A stretch of 64,000 nucleotides of DNA, taken from contig NW_026622974.1 of assembly GCF_023065955.2 (NCBI RefSeq), positions 30,659,718 through 30,723,717 of the forward strand. Reading direction: 5' to 3'. The notes under the pieces are model-generated. The model had not been told where the DNA came from, made no database searches, and saw nothing but the letters and a program-made list of their open reading frames with translations. Made by a program: the position numbers and the translations under genes. This document shows positions 45,938 to 58,155 of the stretch, piece by piece. Origin of the DNA: Ursus arctos. Its lineage: Eukaryota; Chordata; Mammalia; Carnivora; Ursidae. The number at the start of each line of letters is the position of its first letter. Position 1 is the stretch's first letter.

Positions 45938-48539
45938 CCTCATAGAATGAGTTTGATCATTCTATGAGGCCAATATTACCTTGATCCCCAAACCAGGCAA
46001 AGACCCCAACAAAAAGGAGAATTATAGACTGATTTCCCTAATGAATATGGACTCCAAAATCCTCAACAAGATCCTGGCTAATAGAATCCAACTGTACATT
46101 AAAAGGATTATCCATCGTGACCAAGTGGGGTTCATCCCTGGGATGCAGGGGTGGTACAACATTCGCAAATCTATCAGTGTCTTAGATTTTATCCAGAAAC
46201 AAAAATTCAGAAATCATATGATTCAATAGATGCAAAAAAAGCATTTGATAAAATACAGCATCTTTCCTGATTAAAACTCTTCAGAGTGTAGGAATAGATG
46301 GTACATTTTTCAAGATCATAAAAGCCATCTATGAAAAACCTACAGCAAATATTATTCTCAACGGGGAAAAGCTGGAAGCCTTTCCCTTAAGATCAGGAAC
46401 ACGACAAGGATCCCCACTCTCGCCACTATTATTCAACATAGTACTAGAAGTCCTTGCAACAGCAATCAGGCAACAAAAAGGTATAAAAGGTATCCAAATC
46501 GGCAAAGAAGAAGTCAAAATGTCTGTCTTCACAGATGACATGATACTCTATATGGAAAACCCAAAAGAATCCACTCCCAAACTATTAGAAGTTATAGAGC
46601 AATTCAGTAATGTGGCAGGATACAAAATCAATGCTCAGAAATCAGTTGCATTTCTGTACACAAATAATGAGACTGAAGAAAGAGAAATTAGGGAATCCAT
46701 CCCATTTACAATAGCACCAAAAACCACAGGTTACCTTGGAATTAACTTAACCAGAGACGTAAAGGACCTATATTCTAGAAACTATAAATCACTCTTGAAA
46801 GACATTGAAGAAGACACAAAAAGATGGAAAAATATTCCATGCTCATGGATCGGAAGAATTAACATAGTTAAAATGTCCATGCTACCCAGAGCAATCTACA
46901 CTTTCAGTGCTATCCCGATCAAAATACCGATGACATTTTTCAAGGAACTGGAACAAATAGTCCTTAAATTTGTATGGAACCAGAAAAGGCCCCGAATCGC
47001 CGAGGAACTGTTGAAAAGGAAAAACAAAGCTGGGGGCATCACAATGCCGGATTTCGAGCTGTACTACAAAGCTGTGATCACAAAGACAGCATGGTACTGG
47101 CACAAAAACAGACACATAGACCAACGGAACAGAATAGAGAACCCAGAATTGGACCCTCGGCTCTTTGGGCAACTAATATTTGATAAAGCAGGAAAAAAAC
47201 ACCCAGTGGAAAAAAGACAGTCTCTTCAATAAATGGTGCTGGGAAAATTGAACAGCTACACGCAAAAGAATGAAACTTGACCACTCTCTCACACCATACA
47301 CAAAGATAAACTCCAAATGGATGAAAGTCCTCGATGTGAGACAGGAATCCATCAAAATCCTAGAGGAGAACATAGGCAGCAACCTCTACGACATTGGCCA
47401 AAGCAACCTTTTTCATGACACATCTCCAAAGGCAAGAGAAACAAAAGATAAAATGAACTTGTGGGACTCCATCAAGATAAAAAGTTTCTGCACAGCTGAG
47501 GAAACAATCAAAAAAACTAAGAGGCAGCCCACGGAATGGGAGAATATATTTGCAAATGATGTTACAGATAAAAGACTGGTATCCAAGATCTACAAAGAAC
47601 TTCTCAAACTCAATACGCGAGAAACAAATAAACAAATCATAAAATGGGCAAAAGATATGAACAGACACTTTTTCAATGAGGACATACAAATGGCCAATAG
47701 ACACATGAAAAAAATGTTCAAAATCATTAGCCATCAGGGAAATTCAAATCAAAACCACACTAAGATGCCACCTTATGCCAATTAGAATGGCAAAAATTAA
47801 TAAGGCAGGAAACAGCAATTGCTGGAGAGGATGTGGAGAAAGGGGATCCCTCCTACATTGTTGGTGGGAATGCAGGTTGGTGCAGCCACTCTGGAAAACA
47901 GTGTGGAGGTCCCTTAAAAAGTTAAAAATTGAGCTACCCTATGACCCAGCCATTGCAATACTGGGTATTTACCCCAAAGATACAGACATAGTGAAGAGAA
48001 GGGCCATATGCACCCCAATGTTCATAGCAGCACTGTCCACAATAGCTAAATCGTGGAAGGAACCAAGATGCCCTTCAACAGATGGCTGGATTAAGAAGCT
48101 GTGGTCCATATATACAATGGAATATTACTCAGCTATCAGAAAGAACGAGTTCTGAACATTTGCTGCAACATGGACGGCACTGGAGGAGATAATGCTAAGT
48201 GAAATAAGTCAAGTAGAGAAAGACAATTATCATGATTTCTCTCATCTATGGAACATAAGAACTAGGAAGATCGGTAGGGGAAGAAAGGGATAAAGAAAGG
48301 GGGGTAATCAGAAGAGGGAATGAAGCATGAGAGACTATGGACTCTTAGAAACAAGCTGAGGGCTTCAGAGGGGAGAGGGGTGGGGGAATGGGATAAACTG
48401 GTGATGGGTAGTAAGGAGGGCACGTATTGCATGGTGCACTGGGTGTTATACGCAACTAATGAATCATCGAACTTTGCATCAGAAACCAGGGATGTACTGT
48501 ATGGTGACTAACATAATATAATAAAAAAAATTAAAAAAA
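45938..48539 (+). mobile_element. Younger 5'-truncated LINE-1 with 5' inversion
   Basis: A sense LINE-1 of about 2.6 kb inserted in an older antisense one. A perfect 17-bp target duplication (TAAATTGTTGAGTTTGG, 45921-45937 and 48540-48556) and an A-rich tail mark it. It begins in the ORF2 reverse transcriptase domain (45981-46229: [20 protein letters not shown]...). The catalytic region at about 46528 reads FTDDMILY where L1 normally has FADDMILY. It ends with the C-terminal [20 protein letters not shown] block and the 3' UTR. ORF2 is split into frames at 45981-46229, 46519-47232, 47270-47785 and 47775-48155, so it cannot encode an active protein. Its 3' end is the same subfamily as the tails at 9.9, 20.8, 21.0 and 28.9 kb. 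Confidence 0.95.
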
Positions 48540-48556
48540 TAAATTGTTGAGTTTGG

Positions 48557-49070
48557 TTGGCTAGCACTGTGTAAAAGATTTTTGACTCTGTGTTCATTAC
48601 ACATATTGGTTTGTAGTGTGTTTTTTTACCCTTTGTAATATTTTTGTAAATTTTGGTATCAGGGTTATATCGATATACATATCGGATTATAAAACAAGTT
48701 GTGGTATTTCCTTTTTCTCTGTTTTTCACAAAAAGAGTTTGTGAGGTTTGTTCTATCCCCTCTCCTTTATTTTTTGAAAGATTTCGTATAAACTTGGTGC
48801 AATTTCTTCTTTCATTGTTTACTAGAATTTGGTAGTGAAACCACGTGGGAATCGAATTTTGTTTGAGTGTGGTGAGGTTTTTAATAAACGTGAAATTTTA
48901 ATACATAGAGGGCTACTCTGAATTCTTTGTCTTCTTTTGTCAATGTTGGTCAGTATATTTTTTCAAGGAATTTCAAGGAAGTTCTCAAATTTATTAGCAT
49001 AGATTATTCATAATATTGTATGAGTTTTTTTAACTTTAATTCCAGTGTGTACTTAACACAGAGTGTTCTC
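48557..49070 (-). mobile_element. Old antisense LINE-1, second segment
   Basis: Resumes exactly after the target duplication: 'ttggctagcactgtgtaaaagatttttgactctgtgttcattacacatattggtttgtagtg' and 'ttggtatcagggttatatcg' are antisense ORF2 in the expected continuing order. Confidence 0.75.
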
Positions 49071-49074
49071 TTCC

Positions 49075-49371
49075 TTTCAGGTGTACAATATAGTGATTCA
49101 GCAATTCCATATATTACTCAGTGATCATCAAGATAATTCTGTTTACCTATTTCTCCCACCTCCATTCTGGGAATCATCTGTTTGTTCTCTAGTGGTTAAG
49201 AATCTGTTTTTTGGTTTGTCTCTCTTTTTCTCTTTCTTTTTCTTTTGTTTGTTTGTTTTGTTTCTTAAATTCCACATATGAGTGAGAGTATATGGTGTTT
49301 GTCTTTCTTTGGCTTATTTCACTTAGCATTATACTCTCTCTACAACCACCCATGTTGTTGCAAATGGCAAG
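49075..49371 (-). mobile_element. Carnivore LINE-1 3' end (older subfamily), antisense
   Basis: 'ttcaggtgtacaatatagtgattcagcaattccatatattactcagtgatcatcaagataa' to 'aattccacatatgagtgagagtatatggtgtttgtctttctttggcttatttcacttagcattatac' is an L1 3' UTR distinct from the young subfamily. It interrupts the old antisense LINE-1. Confidence 0.8.
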
Positions 49372-49379
49372 ATTTCATT

Positions 49380-49599
49380 TTTTTTCCTTTTTTATATTTT
49401 ATTTTTATTTATTTGAGAGAGAGAGAGAGAGAGCACGTGCACACACACAAAGGGGGGGGGCAGAGGGAGAGAGAATCTCAAGCCGACTTCCTGCCCAGTG
49501 TGGAGCCTGATGTGGACTCTGTCTCAAGACTCTAGATCATGACCTGAGCCAAATCCAAGAGTCAGATGCTCAATCAAAAGAGCCACCCACGTACCCCAC
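49380..49599 (-). mobile_element. CAN-SINE, antisense
   Basis: Right-hand head 'agccacccacgtacccc', left-hand 'tttatttttatttatttgagagagaga'. An 8-bp target repeat, ATTTCATT, lies at 49372-49379 and 49601-49608. Confidence 0.88.
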
Positions 49600-49612
49600 A
49601 ATTTCATTCATA

Positions 49613-49737
49613 TATTTTTTTAAGATTTTATTTATTTGAGAGAGAGAAAGAGAGAGCATGAGCAGGGAGAGAAGAGGCAGAGGAAGAAACAGACTCCCTG
49701 CTGAGCAGGCAGCCTGATGTGGGGCTCAATCCCAGGA
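49613..49737 (-). mobile_element. Truncated CAN-SINE, antisense
   Basis: 'aagattttatttatttgagagagagaaagag' to 'gatgtggggctcaatcccagga'. The tRNA-derived head is missing and the old LINE-1 text resumes directly. This is either a 5'-truncated insertion or one later cut by deletion. Confidence 0.88.
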
Positions 49738-50235
49738 CTGAATGGGAATTTTTTTGTCTCAGCATATCATCTACCTTGTTGAATGTCCCATGTGAACTTC
49801 AACAGAGTATGTGTGCCTCTGCTTTCATAAGGTATAAAGTTCTGTAACTGTCATTTGGTTCACGATGGTTGGTATTATTTTTCAAATCTTTTCTGTCATC
49901 ATCATGGTTAGTCAAGGTTTAGGTATTCTATCAATTACTGAAAGAAGTGTTTTAAAATCTTCACATATGATTGTGGATTTGTGTCTCTTCCTGACGTTTT
50001 TCTTCGGGTATTTGGAAATTCTATTATTGCTATTATGTGCATACACAATTAGGATTGTTAATCTTCTTGATTAATTGACCTTTTTAAAATCATATGAAAT
50101 GTTCCTCTACATCTCTCATAATATTTTCTTGTCATGAAGTCTCTTTTGTCTGATATTAATAGAACCAGTCCAGACTTCTTATGTTTACTGTTTGCATTTT
50201 CAGTTACTTTCAATCTATCTTTGTTTGAGAATAAT
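49738..50235 (-). mobile_element. Old antisense LINE-1, third segment
   Basis: 'gtattctatcaattactgaaagaagtgttttaaaatcttcacatatgattgtggatttgtgtctcttcc', 'tcatgaagtctcttttgtctgatattaatagaaccagtccagacttcttatgtttactgtttgcat' is antisense 5' ORF2. The outer element therefore spans about 43.4-50.2 kb once insertions are removed. Confidence 0.75.
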
Positions 50236-53200
50236 TACCTTAACTTACATATTTGTAATTTAGTCCTTCAGACACAAATCAAATAAGTGAGGTAGAGCAT
50301 CTCTGTAGAAGTTTTCTTTTGAGATAAATTGCCAAATATATGTGTAAATTAATAAATTTCCTTTATTTTCTCTATTTCAGTAAAATTTGTAAAAGGATAA
50401 AACCCAACTCTTAAAATTGTCTATAGTAATTGAAAGGACAAATAGATTTAGACATAGAAGTATGATGACTTCAAGATCCGAATTTCTTCTATGGCATGAG
50501 CTACTCTGAGAAGTTACTATGGCTTTAAACAAGTTACTTTAATTGATGACCCCAGAGTAAAACTGAACGTTGATACAGCTAAGGCTAGTTACTATCATTT
50601 GAGTATCCCATTTACAAGATGAAATAGATACATATTCGTGCCAATAAAAGACCTCTTTCATGGTTGGAAGATAGCATATTAAAATAGATTCTAGAAATTC
50701 TTAATACAAATAGCATTCCCTAAAAGAAAAGAAAAGAAAAAAAAGACACCTAATGCAATGCTGTTCTGCCTATACTTTCCATGGGCACCAAGGTTCAGGC
50801 CTGGCCATGATGTCATTATGAGGCTGTTTCTTGGCTATCATGGGTTTGGGTTGGCAATCTCAGGTTGGTCAGATCTAAGTTTTAAGGAGGACAGCAAGTT
50901 TTGATGGGTGAAGAAGCAGGGAATTTGGGAAGTTTGATGTAGTTGCTTGGGAAAAGTAAACAATCATTGTTAAGACCACAGGATTGCTGATACTTTTGAC
51001 CTTGAGTGGTTCCTGTTACATAGGAAGAGGTAGATATTAGTTACAATGGTGGAAGGAAAGCTAGGGACCACTTCCTGCTCCAGATGCCATCACCTGGTAC
51101 CAGAAACATGTGCCTTATGCTGTTTTTTGTTGCCCTGGAGGGTACTGTGCTGAGCTTCTAGAAGAGCCTGCAGCTTCTTCTGATATTCCTTAGTTGGTTA
51201 GGGGTTGTTGTAGTGGTACTCAGTGGGACAGGAGATAGGTAACATGAATCCAGTGAACTGAAAAGTTCTTGGTGGAGAAGAGCATTGTATTGATAGGGGA
51301 TGTCTGATTTTGGAGGGTACAATGCCATAGAACTAGGTTGGGAGCCTGGGCAGGAGCAGGTGGGAGCAGACAGTTGTAGATAAAAGCTTGAGGACCAAGT
51401 TCTGAGTGATGGCTTACCTGTAACAAAGGCTATATTGCCTCCATGTGTTTGTTGTCTGGAGCAAGTTGAGGGGCTGAGTTGAAAGGGACAGAAATCCAGA
51501 GGACATCGTATACTAGAAGATGTCGAGAATCAGAGTGCCCAGTATGTGTGAAGCAGTCCCTCTCTTTTAGTAGGTTATTTTAGGCTAGTAAAAAGTAGAA
51601 TTCTATTTTGTTAAATGTTAACCTAAGTGAATGTAAAAATTTATTAGACTTATTTATAAATGAAGCCCTTTGAGAAGCCATGAAGCATTGTCAGTTGCTC
51701 TCTGAAATTCTCAGTGGTTACCTTGGTGAGATTTAAATGAGAGAGACAGATGAGAATTAGGGCACCTTTTCAGCCTTAAAGAAAATGTTTTGTGGGGCTG
51801 CTCCTGCTTCCTTGAGTTGATGTCTTAGGTGTACACAGAAGGGAAGTATAAGAAGGTATTATGTAATAGTAGTTAGAAAGCAAATCGTGTTTCCTAATGT
51901 GTCATTTACAAAATGGGACTTCTTTGGATAGGGCCTTTTACTTTTTTCCAGGGGACTCTGCCTCACCACCTCCCCTCCTTAGTCTTCTGTGCCCCTTGCA
52001 GAAGCCAGCTGCTCTTCTCCCCTGGGATTGGCGGAACCTTTCTCAGTTGCCTCTTCTGGTTGTTTCTTTGGCTTCTGGCTTCATTCTATAGTCCTCCTCA
52101 TTTTATGACATATAACTTTTTTGATTTCCAGAGTGTAGCCTCATAAAAATTCCAGATTTGTGGAGTTTATGGATTTGAGTTCTGTAGATCATCAGACCTT
52201 TTCATACACCCTGTGAGAACAAGATGTTTGTTTTTGTGATAAGGATTATATCTGTATCAGTGTGTGAATACAAGTGTAACTAGGAAACACCTACAATTCT
52301 TCTGAATTCTATTTTTAAATATGTGTTAATAGTAGGTATCAGGTTCTTTTCCCTTCTGCGGACTTACATAATGCAGGAAGATGGTTGAGGATTATTCTAT
52401 ATGTACATGACTTTGCATTTCTAAATCAGTGTACTTTTTGTTGACTTATAAAATGTGATACATTTTTCCCATACGAAATTGTGCAGCATTCCTTGCTAGA
52501 ATCCAGAGAAAACCTTTCCTTTGACAAAAAAGAAGCATTGAGGAGTCAGGAGGGAAGGTGGGGATTTGCATAAAAAGAAAACAGTTGTTGAGAGACTCTG
52601 TGGACAATTAAAATCTATGATTAATTAACTTTTTCAACATGAGGAAAATGATAGATAGTTGGCCTGTTTTGATGAAAATGAAAAGAAAAAAAGTAGGTAT
52701 CCTTTTATCTTTACTAGCCTCTTGTCATGAACAGATCTCTTTGCTGAGAAGGCTTTTAAAGGCCCCCTTAATAATTAAGTGGAAAGATTTGAAATCTTGA
52801 GTAACTCCTGATTCTTTTATGTAAAATTTCACATGATGTTAATCCGCTCAGCACTTTCCAGTACAGTGTGTGCTGAAACTATAACAATAATTAGAGAATT
52901 TTTCAGCCACCTAATCCAAAAATCAGATGTCAGACCTTGTCCAAATTTTACTGAAACTAATTATCCAAAAAGTCTTACAATACCTTACTGTTCTGGCATT
53001 GCCAGAACTCTGCTGCGCCCCAGACTAATATTTGATAAATGCATATTCCATCATCATAGTACATAGGGACTTCCCCCTGTACTCACTTTATCCTATCATA
53101 TTCATCTCAGTGATTTAGGGAATGCTCTTCAGTGTCTTGCTTTATGGGCAAGACAAGTATTTATTGTAGGGTTCACATGAGATAATACCTGGCTTTGTCC

Positions 53201-53636
53201 TTTATAGCTTACCCTCTTCTATAACCTGTGTATGAACTAGATTTTATCATTCTTGTATTTTCTTTACTCAAGAATTATTTTGGTGAAAGTTCATGGGTAT
53301 ATTGTACAAAGGCGTACGTTTAGAGGGAGTAGAGTCACTGGAAGTAGTCAAGAAAGGATGTGTCGCAGAGTTAAGACAGACCGATGTGACCTTCAGGTCA
53401 ACTAATTAAATTCCCCTCCTAATACATTCTCCCTCTAGTGCCATGCTCCCTAATATGTAATTGACAAAGACTTACTGATGAGAGACGGGATTAAGAGCTG
53501 GCCAAGCAGTCTTCTGTGACTGCCTGACCTATATTGATATGTTCATCATTCATTCACTTTTGCACTCATTCAAGTATTTAGTTGACAGTCCGCATTCATG
53601 GCATGGGGAATACAGTGGCTAGTAGCTTCCTGGTTG
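50236..53636. other. Unassigned sequence, possible pseudogene-like patch
   Basis: Mostly AT-rich with no recognised repeat. 50740-51500 is more GC-balanced. Its minus strand has long semi-open stretches rich in Pro/Leu/Gln (for example SEEYQKK-type text near 51190) interrupted by stops, which could be an old processed pseudogene. I could not identify a parent. 51890-52140 is likewise more GC-rich on the + strand without splice context. Confidence 0.3.
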
Positions 53637-53652
53637 CTCATATTGGAAAGTT

Positions 53653-53856
53653 GGGTGTTTTTTTTTTTAATATAATTTTTTAAAGATTTTATTTATTTAT
53701 TTGAGAGAGAGAAGGAGAGCACAAGTGGGGTAGGGGCAGAGGGAGAAGCAGACTGCCTGCTGAGCAAGGAGCCCGATGCAGGGCTTGATCCTCAAACTCC
53801 AGCATCTCGACCTGAGCCCAAGGCAGACGCTTAACCGACTGAGCCACCCAGGCGCC
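53653..53856 (-). mobile_element. CAN-SINE, antisense
   Basis: Right-hand head 'gactgagccacccaggcgcc', left-hand 'aaagattttatttatttatttgagagagag'. Target duplication 'ctcatattggaaagtt' (53637-53652) and 'ctcatgttggaaagtt' (53857-53872) with one mismatch. Confidence 0.95.
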
Positions 53857-53872
53857 CTCATGTTGGAAAGTT

Positions 53873-54325
53873 TTTCAAGTTTTTCTGCCCTACCTCCAAA
53901 ATCCACTGTGTCCTTTGGATTAGTGGAAGGAACACCAAATACATCTGAATGAAGAGGCATGCATCTACGTGTGGACATAAAAAAGCCTGAAGTCCACAAG
54001 CTTAGTGGAATTTGGGGAAAGCTGATCAAGGGTGGAGATTAGAGAATTTAAGGGACGGAATTCTCATTGCATTGACTGTATTTCCTCAATTCTTTAGGCA
54101 CTCTGACAGTTTCAAATTTCTGAGTATGTTGAATGTACTATTATGTTATTCTTACCCTCCTCGTCTCCCAAGCTGTAGTTGAACCGATAGTGTGTTTTAC
54201 AGTTGAAGGTCTCTTAGAATCGAGGAGATGAGCACTACAGGCTGGAGCTTCTCATCACAGCCATGACATGATAAGTGTAGACTTGAGGCTTCATTCAAAA
54301 CTCATCTTCATTTTCCCTATAATAT
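53873..54325. other. Unassigned sequence
   Basis: Nothing recognised. Confidence 0.35.
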
Positions 54326-54329
54326 GTAA

Positions 54330-54990
54330 TTTGAAAAATATAGACTAGGGAATATTTTTATAGGGTTAGTATTAAATTTTTCTGTCATATATAGCACGTT
54401 TTATAATATTTATTGTAGAAAACTTGGAAACTATAGAAAAGCATAAACAAGAAAACGAAATCAGACTTCCTCAACTCATAGTCAGTGTTTTGTTTGTATT
54501 TTGGTGAATAACCCTGGTCTGTCTCCCTCCCTCCTCCTTCCCTCTTTCTTCTTTCTCTCTTTCCTTCCCTTCCCCTTTTCTACCTCCGAATCTATCAATA
54601 TATCAGTCTCTGTGTATGGATCCCCCCAATTTTTCCAGTTTTACTGTATTTACTGTTTTATGTTTGCTCTGCAGTTAACATCACGTGGGAAACACTTTCC
54701 CATGGTTTTAAAGATTTAAAATTTTTTTTTCACTTCAATTGTATATTATGTCATAATTTAGTGCATCTCTATTGTTGTATATTCAAGCTGGTGACAGGTT
54801 TTGTTTTGTTTTGGTAATTATAAGTAATCCTATAAGATCATCTGTGGGCATAACACTTTGTATGTAGCTCTGGTCATGTTTTTAAGATCTTAGAACTTGT
54901 ATCGCTAGTCCAAAGGGGGATAAGTATTTTGAAGGTGTTTGATACACACTAGGGAAATATCCTCCTGAATGGTTACCTAATTTAAACTTT
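54330..54990 (-). mobile_element. Ancient L1M 3' relic, antisense
   Basis: 'atttattgtagaaaacttggaaactatagaaaagcataaacaagaaaacgaaatcag' followed by 'tgtatattatgtcataatttagtgcatctctattgttgtatattcaagctg' and 'ttggtaattataagtaatcctataagatcatctgtgggcataac' is the usual order of an antisense L1M 3' region. Confidence 0.5.
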
Positions 54991-56475
54991 CACTTCTTGT
55001 ATAGGAATAATCTGGGGCTCTTTATTTCATGGAATGTTCACCAGTGATCTTGGAGATGAACAGAATTTAGAATTCAGGATTATAATTCAAAACAGTTTTG
55101 ACAGCTTAGAGAATTGGTTAGTTGATAAAAATTAAAGTTCAGCAGGGGAAAATGAGGGTAGGAGAAATAGGACAGACAAAAATTGCCAAAATACTGTTTG
55201 CACTGTAGCCATTTCTGCATGCACTGCTTGAGGGAGAATCCAGGGGTCATAAAGAATGTGACTAGATTTCTCTGTAGCCCCATGGGAACTTTACTGAAGT
55301 AAGGTCTGCTCCCAAATGTAAAGAAAAAGAAAGATCATTTGAGCTAATGCTGTATTCTAAAAAGACTGTTAGAATTTTGTGTTTTCTGCTGTTAAGAATT
55401 CAAAGACAATAAATACCTTCTTGGGGAACATTTAATGTTCATTTTAATTATTTATGATAATTATTTGAGCATAAATTGAATTTTAAAAAGGCTTTCTGAA
55501 AGTTACTACCAATCTTTCCTCATTTAAGTAGAGAATATGTTTAGGAAGCTTATATTTTCTTCCATGAAATTTCAGGGGAAATAGAATTATCTTTACCTTG
55601 CAAATGGTATTTTGAGGATAAGAATGTTATCCTTAGATAAAAATGGCACATGTTTATAAACACGCACACACACATACACACTCACGCTAAAATACGAGGA
55701 AGCAGTTTAAAATGCCTGCTTCTGTTTGGTTGTAGGTTATCATTCTATGTGTGTAATTTATATGGTAGAAGGCTCTACCAACATATCTGTTAGCAATCAC
55801 TTCTGCTTACTAGTGGTACAGTTCTAATTAGTGTTCAGACAAGTGACCTTGGGATAGTTATAATCCAGAAGGACTTTTTTATAATTTGTTCTTTTTTGTT
55901 GACTGACATTCAGCATGATTTTAAGGCTATTAGCAAATCACATATGATGACTTAAAAATCAGAGCATTTAATTAATTAGCTTGCTTAAATCAATTAATGA
56001 AATATCTTTGCAAGATGACAAGGAGTTTTTTGTTATCCAGAGAATTTTGTCCTTTTGTGCTAATAAACAGGTTTTTTTTCTTTTTAGTTTTTAGCCTAGT
56101 TTGCCACCATTCATAATTGAATGTCAGCTTGTTTTCTAGCCAGAACACTTTAAATAGGTTATTATTTTCATTATCGTTATTGTTGTTATCTTCAGTCAGT
56201 ACTGTTGCATCTGATGGTAGGCTTACTTCTTTAGAAGGGTCGTCCACGCTCTGTGCTCTCTGCACACAGGTGCTCTCCTGAAGCACTGAGAGGCAGGGAG
56301 CCTGTCCCCACACTGACACAGCAGATGAGGGACAAACCAGCCAAGTGACATGGTTGCCGTGGAGGCTAAAATAAGTGCAGTTATAATTCTAATTAGTTTG
56401 TCTATCTTAGCAGCATCTAGTCCTGGGTATCTTGTACAGCTGTGAATGGCTGAAAATAAGGCAGCTATACTTTGC
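54991..56475. other. Unassigned AT-rich sequence
   Basis: Chance frames only (for example 55990-56319 minus, 109 aa, low complexity Asn-rich in part). No gene evidence. Confidence 0.35.
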
Positions 56476-56479
56476 TTTT

Positions 56480-56900
56480 GGAAATCTATTCTTCATAAAT
56501 TTTTTCTAGTTATAATGTGATATATGTTCATTGTTAAAAATTAGGAAAATTTAGAGAAGTATCTGTCAGAAAATAAAAATCACTGATAATTATATAGTGG
56601 AGATAAATCCTATTTACATTTTTTGTATTTCCCAATTTTTTACATAATTGAGATCCTACTGTACATATAATGTTATGTCCTCACTGTTTTTCCACTCAGC
56701 ATATCATTAGTACTTTCTCATGGTAATAAAAAATACCTCTGAAAAACCCTATTTTAATAGATGATATTCATTTGAATGGTCCTGTTGTTATTTACTTAAC
56801 TATTTGGCCGTTGGTCCTAGTTTTCTATTATAAATTATTGTCATGAACATGTCGTACATACATTTTTGTGTTGATCTCTGATTATAATAAAGCAGTATTA
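56480..56900 (-). mobile_element. Ancient L1M 3' relic, antisense
   Basis: 'gttcattgttaaaaattaggaaaatttagagaagtatctgtcagaaaataaaaatcac', 'ctcagcatatcattagtactttctcatggtaataaa', 'ttatttacttaactatttggccgttgg', 'tattgtcatgaacatgtcgtac': the same family as at 54.3 kb. Confidence 0.55.
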
Positions 56901-57313
56901 TGCTTTCTCTTAGATTGTGTATTTTCAGTGCTAAACTATAGAATACCAGATAGATACACAGTTTTGTAGGTGGTGATAAGTCTGAAAAGATTTTGTATGT
57001 TGGTATATGACCTGTTGTTTGAAAGATGCACCACCAGGGCTTTGGCAGCCATGAGAGTCAGGGCATCACAACCGGGGAAAATTCAGGAGCAGCGACGTGA
57101 ATAGAAATGAGCTTAGGCTGTGTGCATCTGTTTGTAGGAGTATGATTGAACCACAGTGGAAGGATAGGCTTGAGAAATTGAACAAAATAAAGCTTGAAAT
57201 GTGGAGTAAAGAATTTGAATTTGTTAGAATAGATGTGGCAATCAAAGGTCCTAAATTCTCTGGAGCATTGTACTGTTCGTTATGAATCTTTAGGTAGCAC
57301 ATTTAATGTGCAG

Positions 57314-57330
57314 AGCTCCCCCTTGTGGAG
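57314..57330 (-). promoter_or_regulatory. CTCF-like motif
   Basis: The minus strand reads CCACAAGGGGGAGC, one base from the common core CCACNAGGGGGCGC. It is about 0.8 kb upstream of the MEI4 coding exon. Sequence match only; no occupancy evidence. Confidence 0.45.
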
Positions 57331-58141
57331 ACCCGCAGGCGTTTATACTTCAGTGAGGGTCATAGTATTCATCCAGTGAATGCAGGGCTCTGTCATGTCC
57401 TCACAAATACATTCCTAGAGTCAGACTGCGATACAGTGCTGGTTTGGAAAAGTTCGCTCATGGTGGCAGCTGGAAATCTTTGGAGGTGCAGAATCAGAGC
57501 ATAGCCACAACTTAAATGATGCACATATGCTAAGGACTGTTCTCAGTATGGATTGGAGGGGCTTGGCTAAAGGCAGGAATAGTAGCAAGTGGGTCATGGT
57601 TCATGAAGGAATGTAGGACTGGGGAGCACGGACTTTAAGATTTAGCAGAATGGGTCAGAGGAGAAGGGTTTACATTTAAAGGGTTTAATTTAGTGGTTCT
57701 GATTACAGAGTTGACTCATTTCAAAATGTAAAAGGCTCAGTGCCCTTCCCAGATTTGCTGGATCTCAATTTTGGGGAGATGAGACCAGATATATGTATAT
57801 GTATGTATTTTTAAAGCTCCCTTAGAGACTCTGATGTGTGCCTCTGGTTAGAAAACACTAAGTGAATTAATGTGTGTTTTTTCCACCCCAGGAATTTGTT
57901 GAATTGTCTGAACCTACTGTTTTGAATTTTTATACACTTAATATGCATGTTATGCATTTTTCTTTTGCATATTTTTTTCGTACTCTCTTCAGTTCCTGAG
58001 AATTTTTTTTCTGTTACTTGGTGTCAAGTTCTTTTACAAACTTACTAATTAGCGTTACTCTGAAAAATCAATTTTGAGCAAATGAAATGCACTACAAAAG
58101 TTAAAAGAAATTTCTGCAACTTTTTTCTTACTAAATGATAG
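57331..58141. other. Presumed MEI4 intron upstream of the first coding exon
   Basis: AT-rich non-coding sequence. It ends in a plausible 3' splice site: pyrimidine tract 'acttttttctta' then 'ctaaatgatAG' with AG at 58140-58141. No TATA box or CpG enrichment here, so a local promoter is not evident. Confidence 0.5.
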
Positions 58142-58155
58142 GGACAAAAGCCAGG

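Noticed and set aside
46519..47785. Long open frames with reverse-transcriptase-like sequence
   Set aside because: These are fragments of LINE-1 ORF2 in a truncated, frame-broken copy, not a host gene or a retron-like system.
55990..56319. 109-aa minus frame
   Set aside because: AT-rich, contains a short Asn-repeat stretch from a simple sequence, and has no splice sites or family resemblance.
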